The position numbers and the translations under genes are program-made. The notes below the pieces were generated by a model, which had not been told where the DNA came from, did no database searches, and saw only the letters and a program-made list of their open reading frames with translations. From Candidatus Zhuqueibacterota bacterium (GTDB lineage: Bacteria; Zhuqueibacterota; Zhuqueibacteria; Residuimicrobiales; Krinioviventaceae), in NCBI GenBank assembly GCA_016928775.1, contig JAFGKD010000087.1:1-64000 (forward strand): a DNA stretch of 64,000 nucleotides. Reading direction: 5' to 3'. Below, in pieces: positions 7,190 through 15,555 of the stretch (the stretch's first letter is position 1; each line of letters starts with the position of its first letter).

Positions 7190-9679
7190 TTATCGTTTTG
7201 AATAATATTTCCGAATAACCGGAATCAATCCCGCACCGAGTATCAGATAAACGACCACAATAGAGCCGCCCATCATCGCTTTGCTCAACTGATATAGTTT
7301 GGGTTCGAGCTTGAACTCGACGGTGTTTGTCCCGGACGGTATCACAACACCGCGCAGGATATGGTTGACGTGCAGAATCTCCTGCTCTTTCCCGTTCATG
7401 ATTGCCTTCCATCCAGCCGGATAATAAATCTCGCTCAACACCAGTAACGTCGGGGTATCGGTTGTCACCTGAACATCAATATAGTTCGGCTCATAGCGGG
7501 TGATTTTTGTCTCCCAGCTATTCGGTGTTTGTATGGTCTGAGTCAATGCTTTTTCGACGATGGCGACGGAATCCGGTTTAAAAGAAACCTGATTGAGACG
7601 CTGCAAGCGCTCCTGGCGGTCCGGGATTACCTCTGTGTGACCGACACAAAAAGCGCGCGGCAAAGCGGCCTCATTTCGAAAGACGAATATTTTCTGTGCC
7701 TCGTCCTGGGTCACCAATACAAGATTTGGATGATTGAAATTGCCCGGCATCAGCAGATACTTTGTATTGAGCATATTGACAACGTTCCAGTTGATCGTCA
7801 CCCGCGGATCATTTTGAAAGCCAGGATCTGTACCATTCATCAAGCAGGTCTCGCGGATATCCTGATAAATCCTGAGTTTCGCCGGATGGTATCCTTCGAT
7901 GGATTGATGGTGATAGGACCAATGCGCCTCACCACTCAACTCTCCGAGCGGATAGATTCGGTACAACTCTTTATCGTTTTGCAAAAATCTATCGATTTGT
8001 GTTTCAGTAAAATAATTTTCAATCTGCGACCCGGGAATCAGATTTTTCATATACCGTTTGTCAATGGGCAGCACATCAATGAGCAAGAGGAAAACAGCAG
8101 CGCCGACGAATATTGACTGATTGAGCCACTTTTTCATAAAAGCCAGAACCAGACCAAAAGCGGCAGCAACAATGGCCAACATGCGGAGGGCGTCGCCTTT
8201 GAGGAGATCAAATCGGGCAGTTTTCAACAATGACAGCACATCCGCACTATAGTTTTGTATTTCTTGCGGACGAGCCAGTGGCAAAGAATTTCGTAAAAGC
8301 AACGGCGCCACACCGAGCAGAACAAAGACAGCAAAGACACCGACAAGAAGCTGCATGGCCTTTTTTTGATTCATCTCGCGGAAACGCGTGATCAGCGCAT
8401 GGATACCAAATCCGGCTAATGCTGCATTGGCAAAGACAATCAACACGACAATCATCACCGGCACCCGGAATTTATTAAAAAAGGGCACGATGGTAAAAAA
8501 GAATTTATAGAGCGGCGGAAAGTGGCGGCCAAAGGCCATGAGGGCGGAAAAAATCAACAGCGCCGTCAGGATTTTCACCTCAGTGTGTCGCCAGCCCAAA
8601 ATCACACCAATCATGGCAAAAAAGACAGCTGCCACGCCAAGATAATCCGAAGTTGACGTAAAGGGCATATGCCCCCAGTAGCCGGGAATCGTGCGTCCCT
8701 TTAGCTGCGGCACTGCATCACCCTGGTAAAGTTGATTGGAGTGTCCGCCCCAAAAACGAGGGATGATAAAATTATACATCTCTCCCGGATGCAGCGACCA
8801 CTGCGTCGCATAGTCAAAATCGAGGCCTGTCGAGCCCTCTTCGCCGGTGCCGCCGCGGATCGAGTATCTGGAGTATTCTCGTACCTGCAGAGAATTAAAC
8901 GCGGACATGGCAACGCCAAATACCAGACCGATGATCACTAAAGCAACGGTCAGCGCTGAACTAACAATTTGTTTTTCAACTATCATATGCACAATCTTGA
9001 CCACACCAAAGAAGGCCAAGGCTAAGGCCAAGTAAAAGACGATCTGGTAGTGCCCGGCACGGACAGCGAGACTGAAGGCGATGGTAAAAAGCGCAAAATT
9101 GCGGAGATTGGCTTTTTTGAGCAAACGCAGAAACAAATAGACCACGATCGGGATGCACATGATGGTCTGCACCTTGCTGTTATGACCAGCCTCCAGTTTG
9201 CCGATGAGGTCCGGCCACCAGATGAATGCCAAAGATGCAAATAGTGCTGCGCCGATATTCAATCTCCAGGACAAGCCCAGCAGCAGCATACCCGCCGCGC
9301 CCAACAGGTAGTAAATGGGCTGCCATTGGAAGATTTTGCCAAGGCCGTCGATGATATAACGCGCCGGTTGTTCAAACGGCGGCCGCAACGAGATCAGGTG
9401 CGCCGGCATGCCGGAAAAAACATTATTCGCCCACAGCGGCGTATAGTGGTGCTCCTTTTTTGCTTCTAAAATGGAATGGGCATTGCCTTTCCAGGCAATA
9501 ATGTCGGTGCTGGGCGGCACTTTGTTCTCGAAAACAATCGGAAAAAAATAGATCAAAATCAATATAAACATCCCGCCCAACACAAGCAGAAATTGCTGTG
9601 TCGCCGATAAATGAAATTGCATAGATTTCTGCTTTTGGGGGGGGTGCGACTTTTTTTTAGTAGACTGTTTTTTGGCCAT
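7190..9679 (-). CDS. YfhO-family polytopic membrane protein
   Basis: An 829-residue integral membrane protein. It has a short basic N-terminus (KKQSTKKKSHPPQKQK), about a dozen hydrophobic segments up to roughly residue 560, and a large extracytoplasmic C-terminal part followed by a last transmembrane helix and a basic tail. The order and motifs (PPSTDI, NNVFSGMP, SEIYYPAGWKA, GTNTVEFKLEP) match the YfhO family, whose GT-C-like members are linked to glycosylation of envelope polymers in Firmicutes. Here it probably transfers sugar from a polyprenyl-phosphate donor, made by the DPM1-like enzyme two genes upstream, on the outer face of the membrane. The start has a short 9-nt gap to the preceding glycosyltransferase. 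Confidence 0.82.
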   Translation of the reverse strand: MAKKQSTKKKSHPPQKQKSMQFHLSATQQFLLVLGGMFILILIYFFPIVFENKVPPSTDIIAWKGNAHSILEAKKEHHYTPLWANNVFSGMPAHLISLRPPFEQPARYIIDGLGKIFQWQPIYYLLGAAGMLLLGLSWRLNIGAALFASLAFIWWPDLIGKLEAGHNSKVQTIMCIPIVVYLFLRLLKKANLRNFALFTIAFSLAVRAGHYQIVFYLALALAFFGVVKIVHMIVEKQIVSSALTVALVIIGLVFGVAMSAFNSLQVREYSRYSIRGGTGEEGSTGLDFDYATQWSLHPGEMYNFIIPRFWGGHSNQLYQGDAVPQLKGRTIPGYWGHMPFTSTSDYLGVAAVFFAMIGVILGWRHTEVKILTALLIFSALMAFGRHFPPLYKFFFTIVPFFNKFRVPVMIVVLIVFANAALAGFGIHALITRFREMNQKKAMQLLVGVFAVFVLLGVAPLLLRNSLPLARPQEIQNYSADVLSLLKTARFDLLKGDALRMLAIVAAAFGLVLAFMKKWLNQSIFVGAAVFLLLIDVLPIDKRYMKNLIPGSQIENYFTETQIDRFLQNDKELYRIYPLGELSGEAHWSYHHQSIEGYHPAKLRIYQDIRETCLMNGTDPGFQNDPRVTINWNVVNMLNTKYLLMPGNFNHPNLVLVTQDEAQKIFVFRNEAALPRAFCVGHTEVIPDRQERLQRLNQVSFKPDSVAIVEKALTQTIQTPNSWETKITRYEPNYIDVQVTTDTPTLLVLSEIYYPAGWKAIMNGKEQEILHVNHILRGVVIPSGTNTVEFKLEPKLYQLSKAMMGGSIVVVYLILGAGLIPVIRKYYSKR

Positions 9680-9688
9680 GGTTTTGCC

Positions 9689-10735
9689 CTATCGATAATA
9701 TTTTTTCACAAATCCGGTAAACTCACCTTCGCCTAACAGCACACGGCGACAGAATGCGATGGAAAATCCCAGACCATAGGCAACGATCTGTATCGGCATC
9801 ACGATTGGAACGAGCAAACCGGCTTTGATATTCTTCCATTTTATTGCCGCATGAACCGCGGATAAAATGATCGCGCTTAAAGCGATCATCGCGAGCAATT
9901 TCCAAATTGCAAAAACCGCCGGGAAAATGAGCGCCCAAAACGTGAGTGCGACGATAAACCAGAATCCAAGCGCCGGTGCGATATGGAGCGGTTCCAACAT
10001 TTTAGAGTCGATTTTAAAAAGATTGATGCGCGCCACACCCCAGTTAAACACCTGCCGAAAAAATTTACGCAGCGAGGTGCGCCGTTTATGATAGACCACG
10101 GATTCCGGAAGATAGGCAACCGTGGCGCCGCTTTTAATAATACGATTGCTAAATTCAATATCCTGGCCATGGCGTAACGTTCCGAAACCACCAATTTGCT
10201 CGTACAAATTTCGATGTAATCCCATGTTAAAACTGCGCGGATAAAATTTGGCCAACCGCTTTTTTGCACCGCCGCGCATGCCGCCAGTGGTGAGAAATGA
10301 CGTCATGGAATAGTTGATCGCCAGCAGCAACGGCGGAAAGTCGGCAAGAGCGTCATCTCGCCCGCCAAAAGCTTGCACCTGTGGATCTTCCGCAAAGGTT
10401 TTTGCAATCAGACTCAGCCAGTTTGATGGTGCCAGGCAATCGGAATCGATAAAAACAAAAACGTCACCTTTGGCCGTTTGCATGCCAAGATTTCGCGCTG
10501 CACCCGGCCCCTGATGATTTTGGCGAATGAAGCTGAGATCGAGATCGGATGTTTTGCTGAAATCATAAATCCAGCCGTCTGTACCGTCGGTTGAGCCATC
10601 GTCGACGACAACAACCTCGAACTGATCTTTGTCCAGGTCTTGTGCATCGAGGGAGGTGAGCAGCTCCTGAATCTCATCCTTACGATTGTAGGAAGGAATG
10701 ATAACGGAAAGAATAACTTTGGTTTGCTCCGCCAC
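9689..10735 (-). CDS. Glycosyltransferase family 2 with C-terminal membrane segments
   Basis: A 348-residue GT-A enzyme. SVIIPSYNRKDEI starts the Rossmann-like domain, VVVDDGSTDGT and FIDSDC (the DxD position) are the nucleotide and metal-binding motifs, and GHGQD-type acceptor-loop residues appear as LRHGQDIEFS. The last 100 residues hold three hydrophobic helices that anchor it in the inner membrane. The start codon is GTG, lying directly against the TAG stop of the upstream DPM1-like gene, so the two are surely co-translated. It probably adds a sugar to a lipid-linked intermediate of the glycan; the specificity is unknown. Confidence 0.85.
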   Translation of the reverse strand: MAEQTKVILSVIIPSYNRKDEIQELLTSLDAQDLDKDQFEVVVVDDGSTDGTDGWIYDFSKTSDLDLSFIRQNHQGPGAARNLGMQTAKGDVFVFIDSDCLAPSNWLSLIAKTFAEDPQVQAFGGRDDALADFPPLLLAINYSMTSFLTTGGMRGGAKKRLAKFYPRSFNMGLHRNLYEQIGGFGTLRHGQDIEFSNRIIKSGATVAYLPESVVYHKRRTSLRKFFRQVFNWGVARINLFKIDSKMLEPLHIAPALGFWFIVALTFWALIFPAVFAIWKLLAMIALSAIILSAVHAAIKWKNIKAGLLVPIVMPIQIVAYGLGFSIAFCRRVLLGEGEFTGFVKKYYR

Positions 10736-11686
10736 CTAATCCCACCCCGTATATTTTTTCACCAGATAGTTATCGGATTCGGCGCGGGATTCGGTGATCA
10801 TCTCACCGAGCAAGCCGATAGAGAACGACTGCATACCCACGATGACCAGGAGCAATCCCAGGAATAGCAGCGGTCGTCGGCTGAGATGGGCAGCAAAAAA
10901 GATCTTTTGTACCGCCAAGACGGCCAAAATGACGAGTCCGGCAAAGGTCGATATCAATCCCCACGAACCGAAAAGGTGCAGCGGGCGTTTTTTATAGCGG
11001 GTCAAAAAAGTGATGGTCATAAGGTCAAAAGCGCCGCGGGTAAAGCGCGCTACACCATACTTGGACCGTCCGTATTTTCGAGCATGATGTCTCACCGGGA
11101 TTTCCGTTACTCGATAGCCATTACGATGCGCAATAACCGGCAGATAACGATGCAGCTCGCCGTAAACGTTCATCGTCTTGACGACTTCACTGCGGTAGGC
11201 TTTCAGCCCGCAATTAAAATCGTGCAACCGAATGCCACTGAACAGTGATGTAAACAGATTATAGACCTTTGAACTTACCCGCTTGAGAAAAGGATCGTGG
11301 CGTACCTTTTTCCATCCGGAAACAAGATCGTACCCCTCATTCAATTTGTTGAGCAGATTGGGAATCTCTTTGGGATCGTCCTGTAAATCGGCGTCCATGG
11401 TGATCACCACGTGGCCTTGAGCCATGTTAAAGCCGGCGGCGAGGGCTGCAGCTTTGCCGTAATTTTTGCGAAACTCGATGAGTTTGGCGCGTGAGTCTTT
11501 CTCATTCAGCTCTTTGATAAGAAATGCCGAGCCATCCGTCGAGCCATCGTCGACAAAAATCACTTCAAAATCTTTGCCGAGGTCTTGCAAAACAGCCTTT
11601 ATGCCCTCGTAAAGTTCCAGCACTGATCCAGCTTCATTCAACAGCGGCACAACAATGGATATATCAACTTGACCTTCACCTGCCAT
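10736..11686 (-). CDS. Polyprenyl-phosphate glycosyltransferase (DPM1/GtrB-like family 2)
   Basis: A 316-residue protein. The N-terminal catalytic domain has SIVVPLLNEAGSV, VIFVDDGSTDGS, the segment FRKNYGKAAALAAGF and the metal-binding TMDADLQDDPKEI, all hallmarks of dolichyl/undecaprenyl-phosphate mannosyl- or glucosyltransferases. Two hydrophobic helices at about residues 230-250 and 265-290 follow, as in GtrB and ArnC-like enzymes. It should charge a polyprenyl phosphate with one hexose on the cytoplasmic side, giving the donor used by GT-C enzymes such as the YfhO-like protein in this operon. It begins 2 nt after the stop of the DUF4292 lipoprotein gene. Confidence 0.87.
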   Translation of the reverse strand: MAGEGQVDISIVVPLLNEAGSVLELYEGIKAVLQDLGKDFEVIFVDDGSTDGSAFLIKELNEKDSRAKLIEFRKNYGKAAALAAGFNMAQGHVVITMDADLQDDPKEIPNLLNKLNEGYDLVSGWKKVRHDPFLKRVSSKVYNLFTSLFSGIRLHDFNCGLKAYRSEVVKTMNVYGELHRYLPVIAHRNGYRVTEIPVRHHARKYGRSKYGVARFTRGAFDLMTITFLTRYKKRPLHLFGSWGLISTFAGLVILAVLAVQKIFFAAHLSRRPLLFLGLLLVIVGMQSFSIGLLGEMITESRAESDNYLVKKYTGWD

Positions 11687-11688
11687 AA

Positions 11689-12507
11689 TTACGGCCTTAT
11701 TTTTAATGCATCATCAGGCATTTTAACGTGAAAACTTTTTGCCGGCACAGATTTGTTGATGACGAGGTGATCATAAAAAACCGTCAATGATTCTTTTTCG
11801 TTCGGTCGTAGAAAACGCACCATTTGCGGAATTCGCACATCGCTAATAATCGCAAATCGCTTGTACTCCTCGATTCGCAGAATCCGTCCCTGAAAATCTT
11901 TCATCACAATGTTGGAAATCAAGCCAAATTGTTCATCAATGGTATAATCATAAAAAATGCTGTCAGCAATACCGATGATATGCAGCTCATCCTCTTTCCA
12001 CTTTAATTTGGCGGCGGTCATTTCTTTGAGCACAGCGAGGCCGGACATGGATTGCATCATCTCTTGCAACGTGAGATCAAATCCGAGAAAAGATTTGAGC
12101 CGCAATGTGTCGCTATTGTCGCCGATATAAGCACAATTTTCGGTTGGCGAATAGATGAGAAAGTGCGCCCGATCAGCAAATACCAATCCAACGTCAAGCC
12201 CAAGAAGAGCTTCCACGCGCACATAAATGGAATCCGGCTTTTTGATATTCACGATTGCGTTTCCGGAAAATGATTGCCACGGCGACTGCACAACCAGCTT
12301 GCCGCGCCCCTGCAGCGTTTGAAATTTTTGATAATTTTTTGTCAGAATATCGCGCACAACGGCAAGACGGGATTCTTTCGGCTGAATAACTGGACCGCGT
12401 GACGTTGTTCCGCAGCCGCCAAAATAAAACAATAAAAAAAAGACCGAAATCAGGAAAACGAATCGTGAGAGAACTCGATTTTTGAGCAAGGTTAAAATTA
12501 AAATCAT
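11689..12507 (-). CDS. DUF4292-family lipoprotein
   Basis: A 272-residue protein with a signal sequence and lipobox (FLLFYFGGC, Cys at about residue 32). The mature part begins with a helix and then a beta-rich region (LQGRGKLVVQSPWQSFSGNAIVNI) that resembles the LolB/LppX-like half-barrel fold assigned to DUF4292. Such proteins sit in the periplasm or outer membrane and bind lipids or lipoproteins. The start ATG shares one nucleotide with the TAA stop of the upstream TPR gene. This TPR-DUF4292 pair is known from FCB bacteria. A role in moving the glycan or lipoproteins to the outer membrane is inference. Confidence 0.7.
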   Translation of the reverse strand: MILILTLLKNRVLSRFVFLISVFFLLFYFGGCGTTSRGPVIQPKESRLAVVRDILTKNYQKFQTLQGRGKLVVQSPWQSFSGNAIVNIKKPDSIYVRVEALLGLDVGLVFADRAHFLIYSPTENCAYIGDNSDTLRLKSFLGFDLTLQEMMQSMSGLAVLKEMTAAKLKWKEDELHIIGIADSIFYDYTIDEQFGLISNIVMKDFQGRILRIEEYKRFAIISDVRIPQMVRFLRPNEKESLTVFYDHLVINKSVPAKSFHVKMPDDALKIRP

Positions 12508-14498
12508 TATTTTTCTGGATCCAGTTTCTCCAATAATTTGACGCGTCTATCATCGAGTTCATACGCTTTGCGCCAGAGTTCTTCGGCCAGAGCTTGATCA
12601 CCCAGTTTTTCGTATACATCGCCAAGGTGCTCGATCACCTCGGCAGTATCGGGACTTTTTTCTAACGCTTTTTCAATGTAATATTTGGCTTGCTGATAGT
12701 CGCCCATTTGATAATAGATCCATCCAAGCGTATCGAGATAGGGTGCGTTTTCCGGTTCTGCTTCCACAGCGCGTTTTGATAGTTCAAGTGCCATCTCCAG
12801 CTCTTTTGCCTGCACTGACAGGTGATAGGCATAGTTGTTTAAAATAATCGGGCTATCCGGATTGGCCTTGAGCAACTGCGTATAGAGCTTTTCAGCGTGA
12901 TCGTATTGTTTCAATTCATCGTAGGCACCAGCAAGCGACAAGGCGACCTGGTCATTTTGAGGGTCCAGTTCCAAAGCCGTGAGATAATAAGAGATGGCTT
13001 TGGCGTACTTTTTCTGGCGGCTCAACAGTGTGCCGACATAATAATGGATTTCCGGCTCTTTCGGGAACTTGACAGCAGCGTTCTCAAAATTCTCCAATGC
13101 CTGATCGAGGCTATCCATCTGTATATGGGCTATACCGCGCAGCACCCACAGATGCGGGAGATCATCGCGCAGTTGAATCGCCTTGTCGAAATAATCGACG
13201 GCTGTCGGCAAATCATCGCGAATAAAGGAAAAACGACCCAGCGTTGTCGGGACTCGCCAGTCATCGCCGTGCGTCTCCATGAGCGGTTCGATATTTTGAA
13301 TGGCCTGCAGGGTATCACCCTTGTCAACAAGGAGATAGGCAATTTCAATACGCGCACCGACAAATGTCGTGTCGTTATCTTTTAACGGTTCATACAAGGC
13401 GATCGCCTCATCCCAGTGTTTCTGCGCGGCATAAATTTCACTCAAAGTTCGCCGGGCGCGATAAAAAGAGGATTTTTTCTCGATCGCCTGTTTCAACGTG
13501 CCTATGGCCGCCGTTGTGTCCGCTTGCGTCATATACAACGCCGCAAGCGCCAAATAGGCGCGTTCGCTGAATGGATTGTCTCCGACCGCTTCTTCATACA
13601 CCTCATGGGCGCGGGAAAAATCCTTTTGACGATAATAGTATTGACCCAATTGAAGTCGGTCAGACAGATTGCTGCTATCCATCGCCACCAGCTTTTCATA
13701 CAGGCTGATCGCGGCATCCCAGTTTTTATCATTTTCGTAGATTTGCTGCAACTCTGCTTTGGCGTCATCAAAAGCCGGATTGTACGCCAATGCTTTCTCA
13801 TACCAGGCAATCGCCGTGTCTTTATCTTTTTGCATTTTACTCGTCGCGGCAAGAGCCAAATAGACCGCTTCAACATCGGGATGGCGCTCGTAAATGTCAA
13901 GATAAACCTGTTCAGCTTCCGTATAAGCTTCGCTGCGCAAAAACAGATTGCCAACGCTCACCAGGTAATGCGGTTCGTCCAATCCGGATTTGACCATCTG
14001 TTTGTAGGTCTTGAGTGCCTCTTTGGGCCTGTTCGAAATGATTTGCAAGGAAGTGAGATAAAAAAGCGACTCTATATCATTCGGCAAGATTTCGACTATT
14101 CTTTCATAGACCGCCATTGCCTGGACGAATTCTTTGTTCGCCTCATAAGCGGCTGCCAGGATATAGAGAGCATCCAGATTCCCGGGATCAAGTCGCAACG
14201 CTTTTTGCGCCAAACGAATACTCACATCCGGTTTTTCGAGGAGGTAATAATTTTCCGCCATTGTGATATAAATACCGGGCGAGGTAGAATCCAGCTCGGC
14301 AGCTTGATGGTAATGCAGCAATGCATCATTGGGCCGTTCCAGCAGTTCCATCACCGCACCATCGATGATGTGATTCAGGGCCGTGCTATTATATTGAGGT
14401 CTGCTCACCGGTTTCGCCATTTTCCGGCTGCTGCTACAACCGGTTAAAAAAGCGAAAACAATAATAAAGTAAAAATATTGATATCTAAAATTCTTCAT
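12507..14498 (-). CDS. TPR-repeat lipoprotein
   Basis: A 663-residue protein made almost wholly of about 17 tetratricopeptide repeats after a lipoprotein signal (MKNFRYQYFYF, then FLTGCSSS). It should be a periplasmic scaffold anchored to a membrane. Typical repeats read ALELDPQNDQVALSLAGAYD and AEPENAPYLDTLGWIYYQMG. The frame is open 49 codons further upstream, but the promoter hexamers at 14528-14556 lie inside that extension and the lipoprotein signal begins at 14498, so I use this start. It is the first gene of the long glycan operon. A role in assembly or export of the glycan is likely from context only. Confidence 0.82.
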   Translation of the reverse strand: MKNFRYQYFYFIIVFAFLTGCSSSRKMAKPVSRPQYNSTALNHIIDGAVMELLERPNDALLHYHQAAELDSTSPGIYITMAENYYLLEKPDVSIRLAQKALRLDPGNLDALYILAAAYEANKEFVQAMAVYERIVEILPNDIESLFYLTSLQIISNRPKEALKTYKQMVKSGLDEPHYLVSVGNLFLRSEAYTEAEQVYLDIYERHPDVEAVYLALAATSKMQKDKDTAIAWYEKALAYNPAFDDAKAELQQIYENDKNWDAAISLYEKLVAMDSSNLSDRLQLGQYYYRQKDFSRAHEVYEEAVGDNPFSERAYLALAALYMTQADTTAAIGTLKQAIEKKSSFYRARRTLSEIYAAQKHWDEAIALYEPLKDNDTTFVGARIEIAYLLVDKGDTLQAIQNIEPLMETHGDDWRVPTTLGRFSFIRDDLPTAVDYFDKAIQLRDDLPHLWVLRGIAHIQMDSLDQALENFENAAVKFPKEPEIHYYVGTLLSRQKKYAKAISYYLTALELDPQNDQVALSLAGAYDELKQYDHAEKLYTQLLKANPDSPIILNNYAYHLSVQAKELEMALELSKRAVEAEPENAPYLDTLGWIYYQMGDYQQAKYYIEKALEKSPDTAEVIEHLGDVYEKLGDQALAEELWRKAYELDDRRVKLLEKLDPEK

Positions 14499-14527
14499 CA
14501 GCTTTTCAATTCCTCGAGTCAGATCAA

Positions 14528-14556
14528 AATATATTACTATTTTAAAACTTTCACAA
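14528..14556 (-). promoter_or_regulatory. Sigma70-like promoter of the glycan operon
   Basis: On the minus strand TTGTGA (14556-14551), a 17-nt spacer and TATATT (14533-14528) form a near-consensus promoter. Transcription would start about 20-25 nt before the TPR lipoprotein ATG at 14498. Confidence 0.6.
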
Positions 14557-14623
14557 GCAAAAACACGGCAATCTCTCAGACATAAAACCAGTAATTTCTT
14601 TAATTTGTTCCAATGACTTGTCT

Positions 14624-14652
14624 TTGACTTTTTCGAGATTATCATTTATATT
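14624..14652 (+). promoter_or_regulatory. Sigma70-like promoter of the HAD hydrolase gene
   Basis: TTGACT (14624-14629), a 17-nt spacer and TATATT (14647-14652) closely match consensus. The predicted leader to the GTG at 14698 is about 40 nt. It points away from the promoter at 14528-14556, giving a compact divergent pair. Confidence 0.65.
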
Positions 14653-14697
14653 TAGCCTCATAACGCCCGTTTTCGGAAGAAAAATTTTATTTATTCT

Positions 14698-15522
14698 GTG
14701 ACTATCACCGACTTAAATATGCAGCAATTTTCCGCCTGCCAGGCAATAGTGTGCGATCTGGATGGCACACTCTATCTGGAAAGTGGTCCAATACCTGGTG
14801 CAAAAGACTTTTTAAATAGAGTGTGTGAATCCGGCCGACAGCTCTATTATTTTACAAATAATACCTCGGTGTCGCGACAAAAGTGGATCGATAAGCTTGC
14901 GACTCTTGATTTTCCGGCATCTCCCGAGCAGCTCATCACATCTGCTGATTGCGCGGAAGCGTACCTGAGACGTCACAGTCTCTATCCGACAATCTATTTG
15001 GTTGGCAATACAGAACTAAAGAAAGAATTTGTTTCGCGCGGTTTTATTTGTTTGAGTGAAGAACAGGCTTTGGCGAGTGAACCTTTGGCCGTTGTTCTCA
15101 GCTTTGATACCGAGTTGAGCTATCAAAAAATTTGTATCTGTTATGAGCTCATTTTACGAGATATTCCGTATATTGCGACGCATCCGGATAAATTGTGCCC
15201 AGTGACGCGCACAACATTCAAGCCGGATGTCGGTTCCTTTATTGCCCTGTTCGAGACAGCCACTGACGGCAGGCGGCCCATCATTGTTGGTAAACCCACA
15301 ATGGAAGCGGTTCGATTCATCAGCGACAAGGCGAATGTGGCGAGACACAAGATTGCCTTCATCGGTGATCGTTTATATACAGATATCCGCATGGCAACAA
15401 CATCTGGTATGGTGAGTGTTCTGGTACTCAGCGGCGAGACAACGGCAAGCATGTTAGAGGATACAATGGATCAACCCCTAATCGTGGTCAATTCCGTCGC
15501 TGATCTGATAAAATATTTGTAA
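14698..15522 (+). CDS. HAD-superfamily IIA hydrolase (NagD/PGP-like)
   Basis: A 274-residue phosphatase. The nucleophile motif is VCDLDGTLY (DxDGT), motif II is FTNNTSVSRQ, and motif IV is AFIGDRLYTDI followed by GMVSVLVLSGET. The cap inserted between motifs II and III is the C2 type of NagD and phosphoglycolate phosphatase relatives. It probably dephosphorylates a small sugar- or nucleotide-phosphate in the cytoplasm; the substrate cannot be named. The frame begins with GTG at 14698, and the ATG six codons later is an equally possible start. It stands alone on the plus strand with its own promoter and converges on the antiporter gene. Confidence 0.85.
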   Translation: MTITDLNMQQFSACQAIVCDLDGTLYLESGPIPGAKDFLNRVCESGRQLYYFTNNTSVSRQKWIDKLATLDFPASPEQLITSADCAEAYLRRHSLYPTIYLVGNTELKKEFVSRGFICLSEEQALASEPLAVVLSFDTELSYQKICICYELILRDIPYIATHPDKLCPVTRTTFKPDVGSFIALFETATDGRRPIIVGKPTMEAVRFISDKANVARHKIAFIGDRLYTDIRMATTSGMVSVLVLSGETTASMLEDTMDQPLIVVNSVADLIKYL

Positions 15523-15555
15523 CACATGAGCCGCATGGAAATCAGCGTACTCACA

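Noticed and set aside
13416..14447. 343-codon plus-strand frame
   Set aside because: It is fully antisense to the TPR lipoprotein gene, whose repeats are unmistakable; long antisense frames are expected from its codon pattern.
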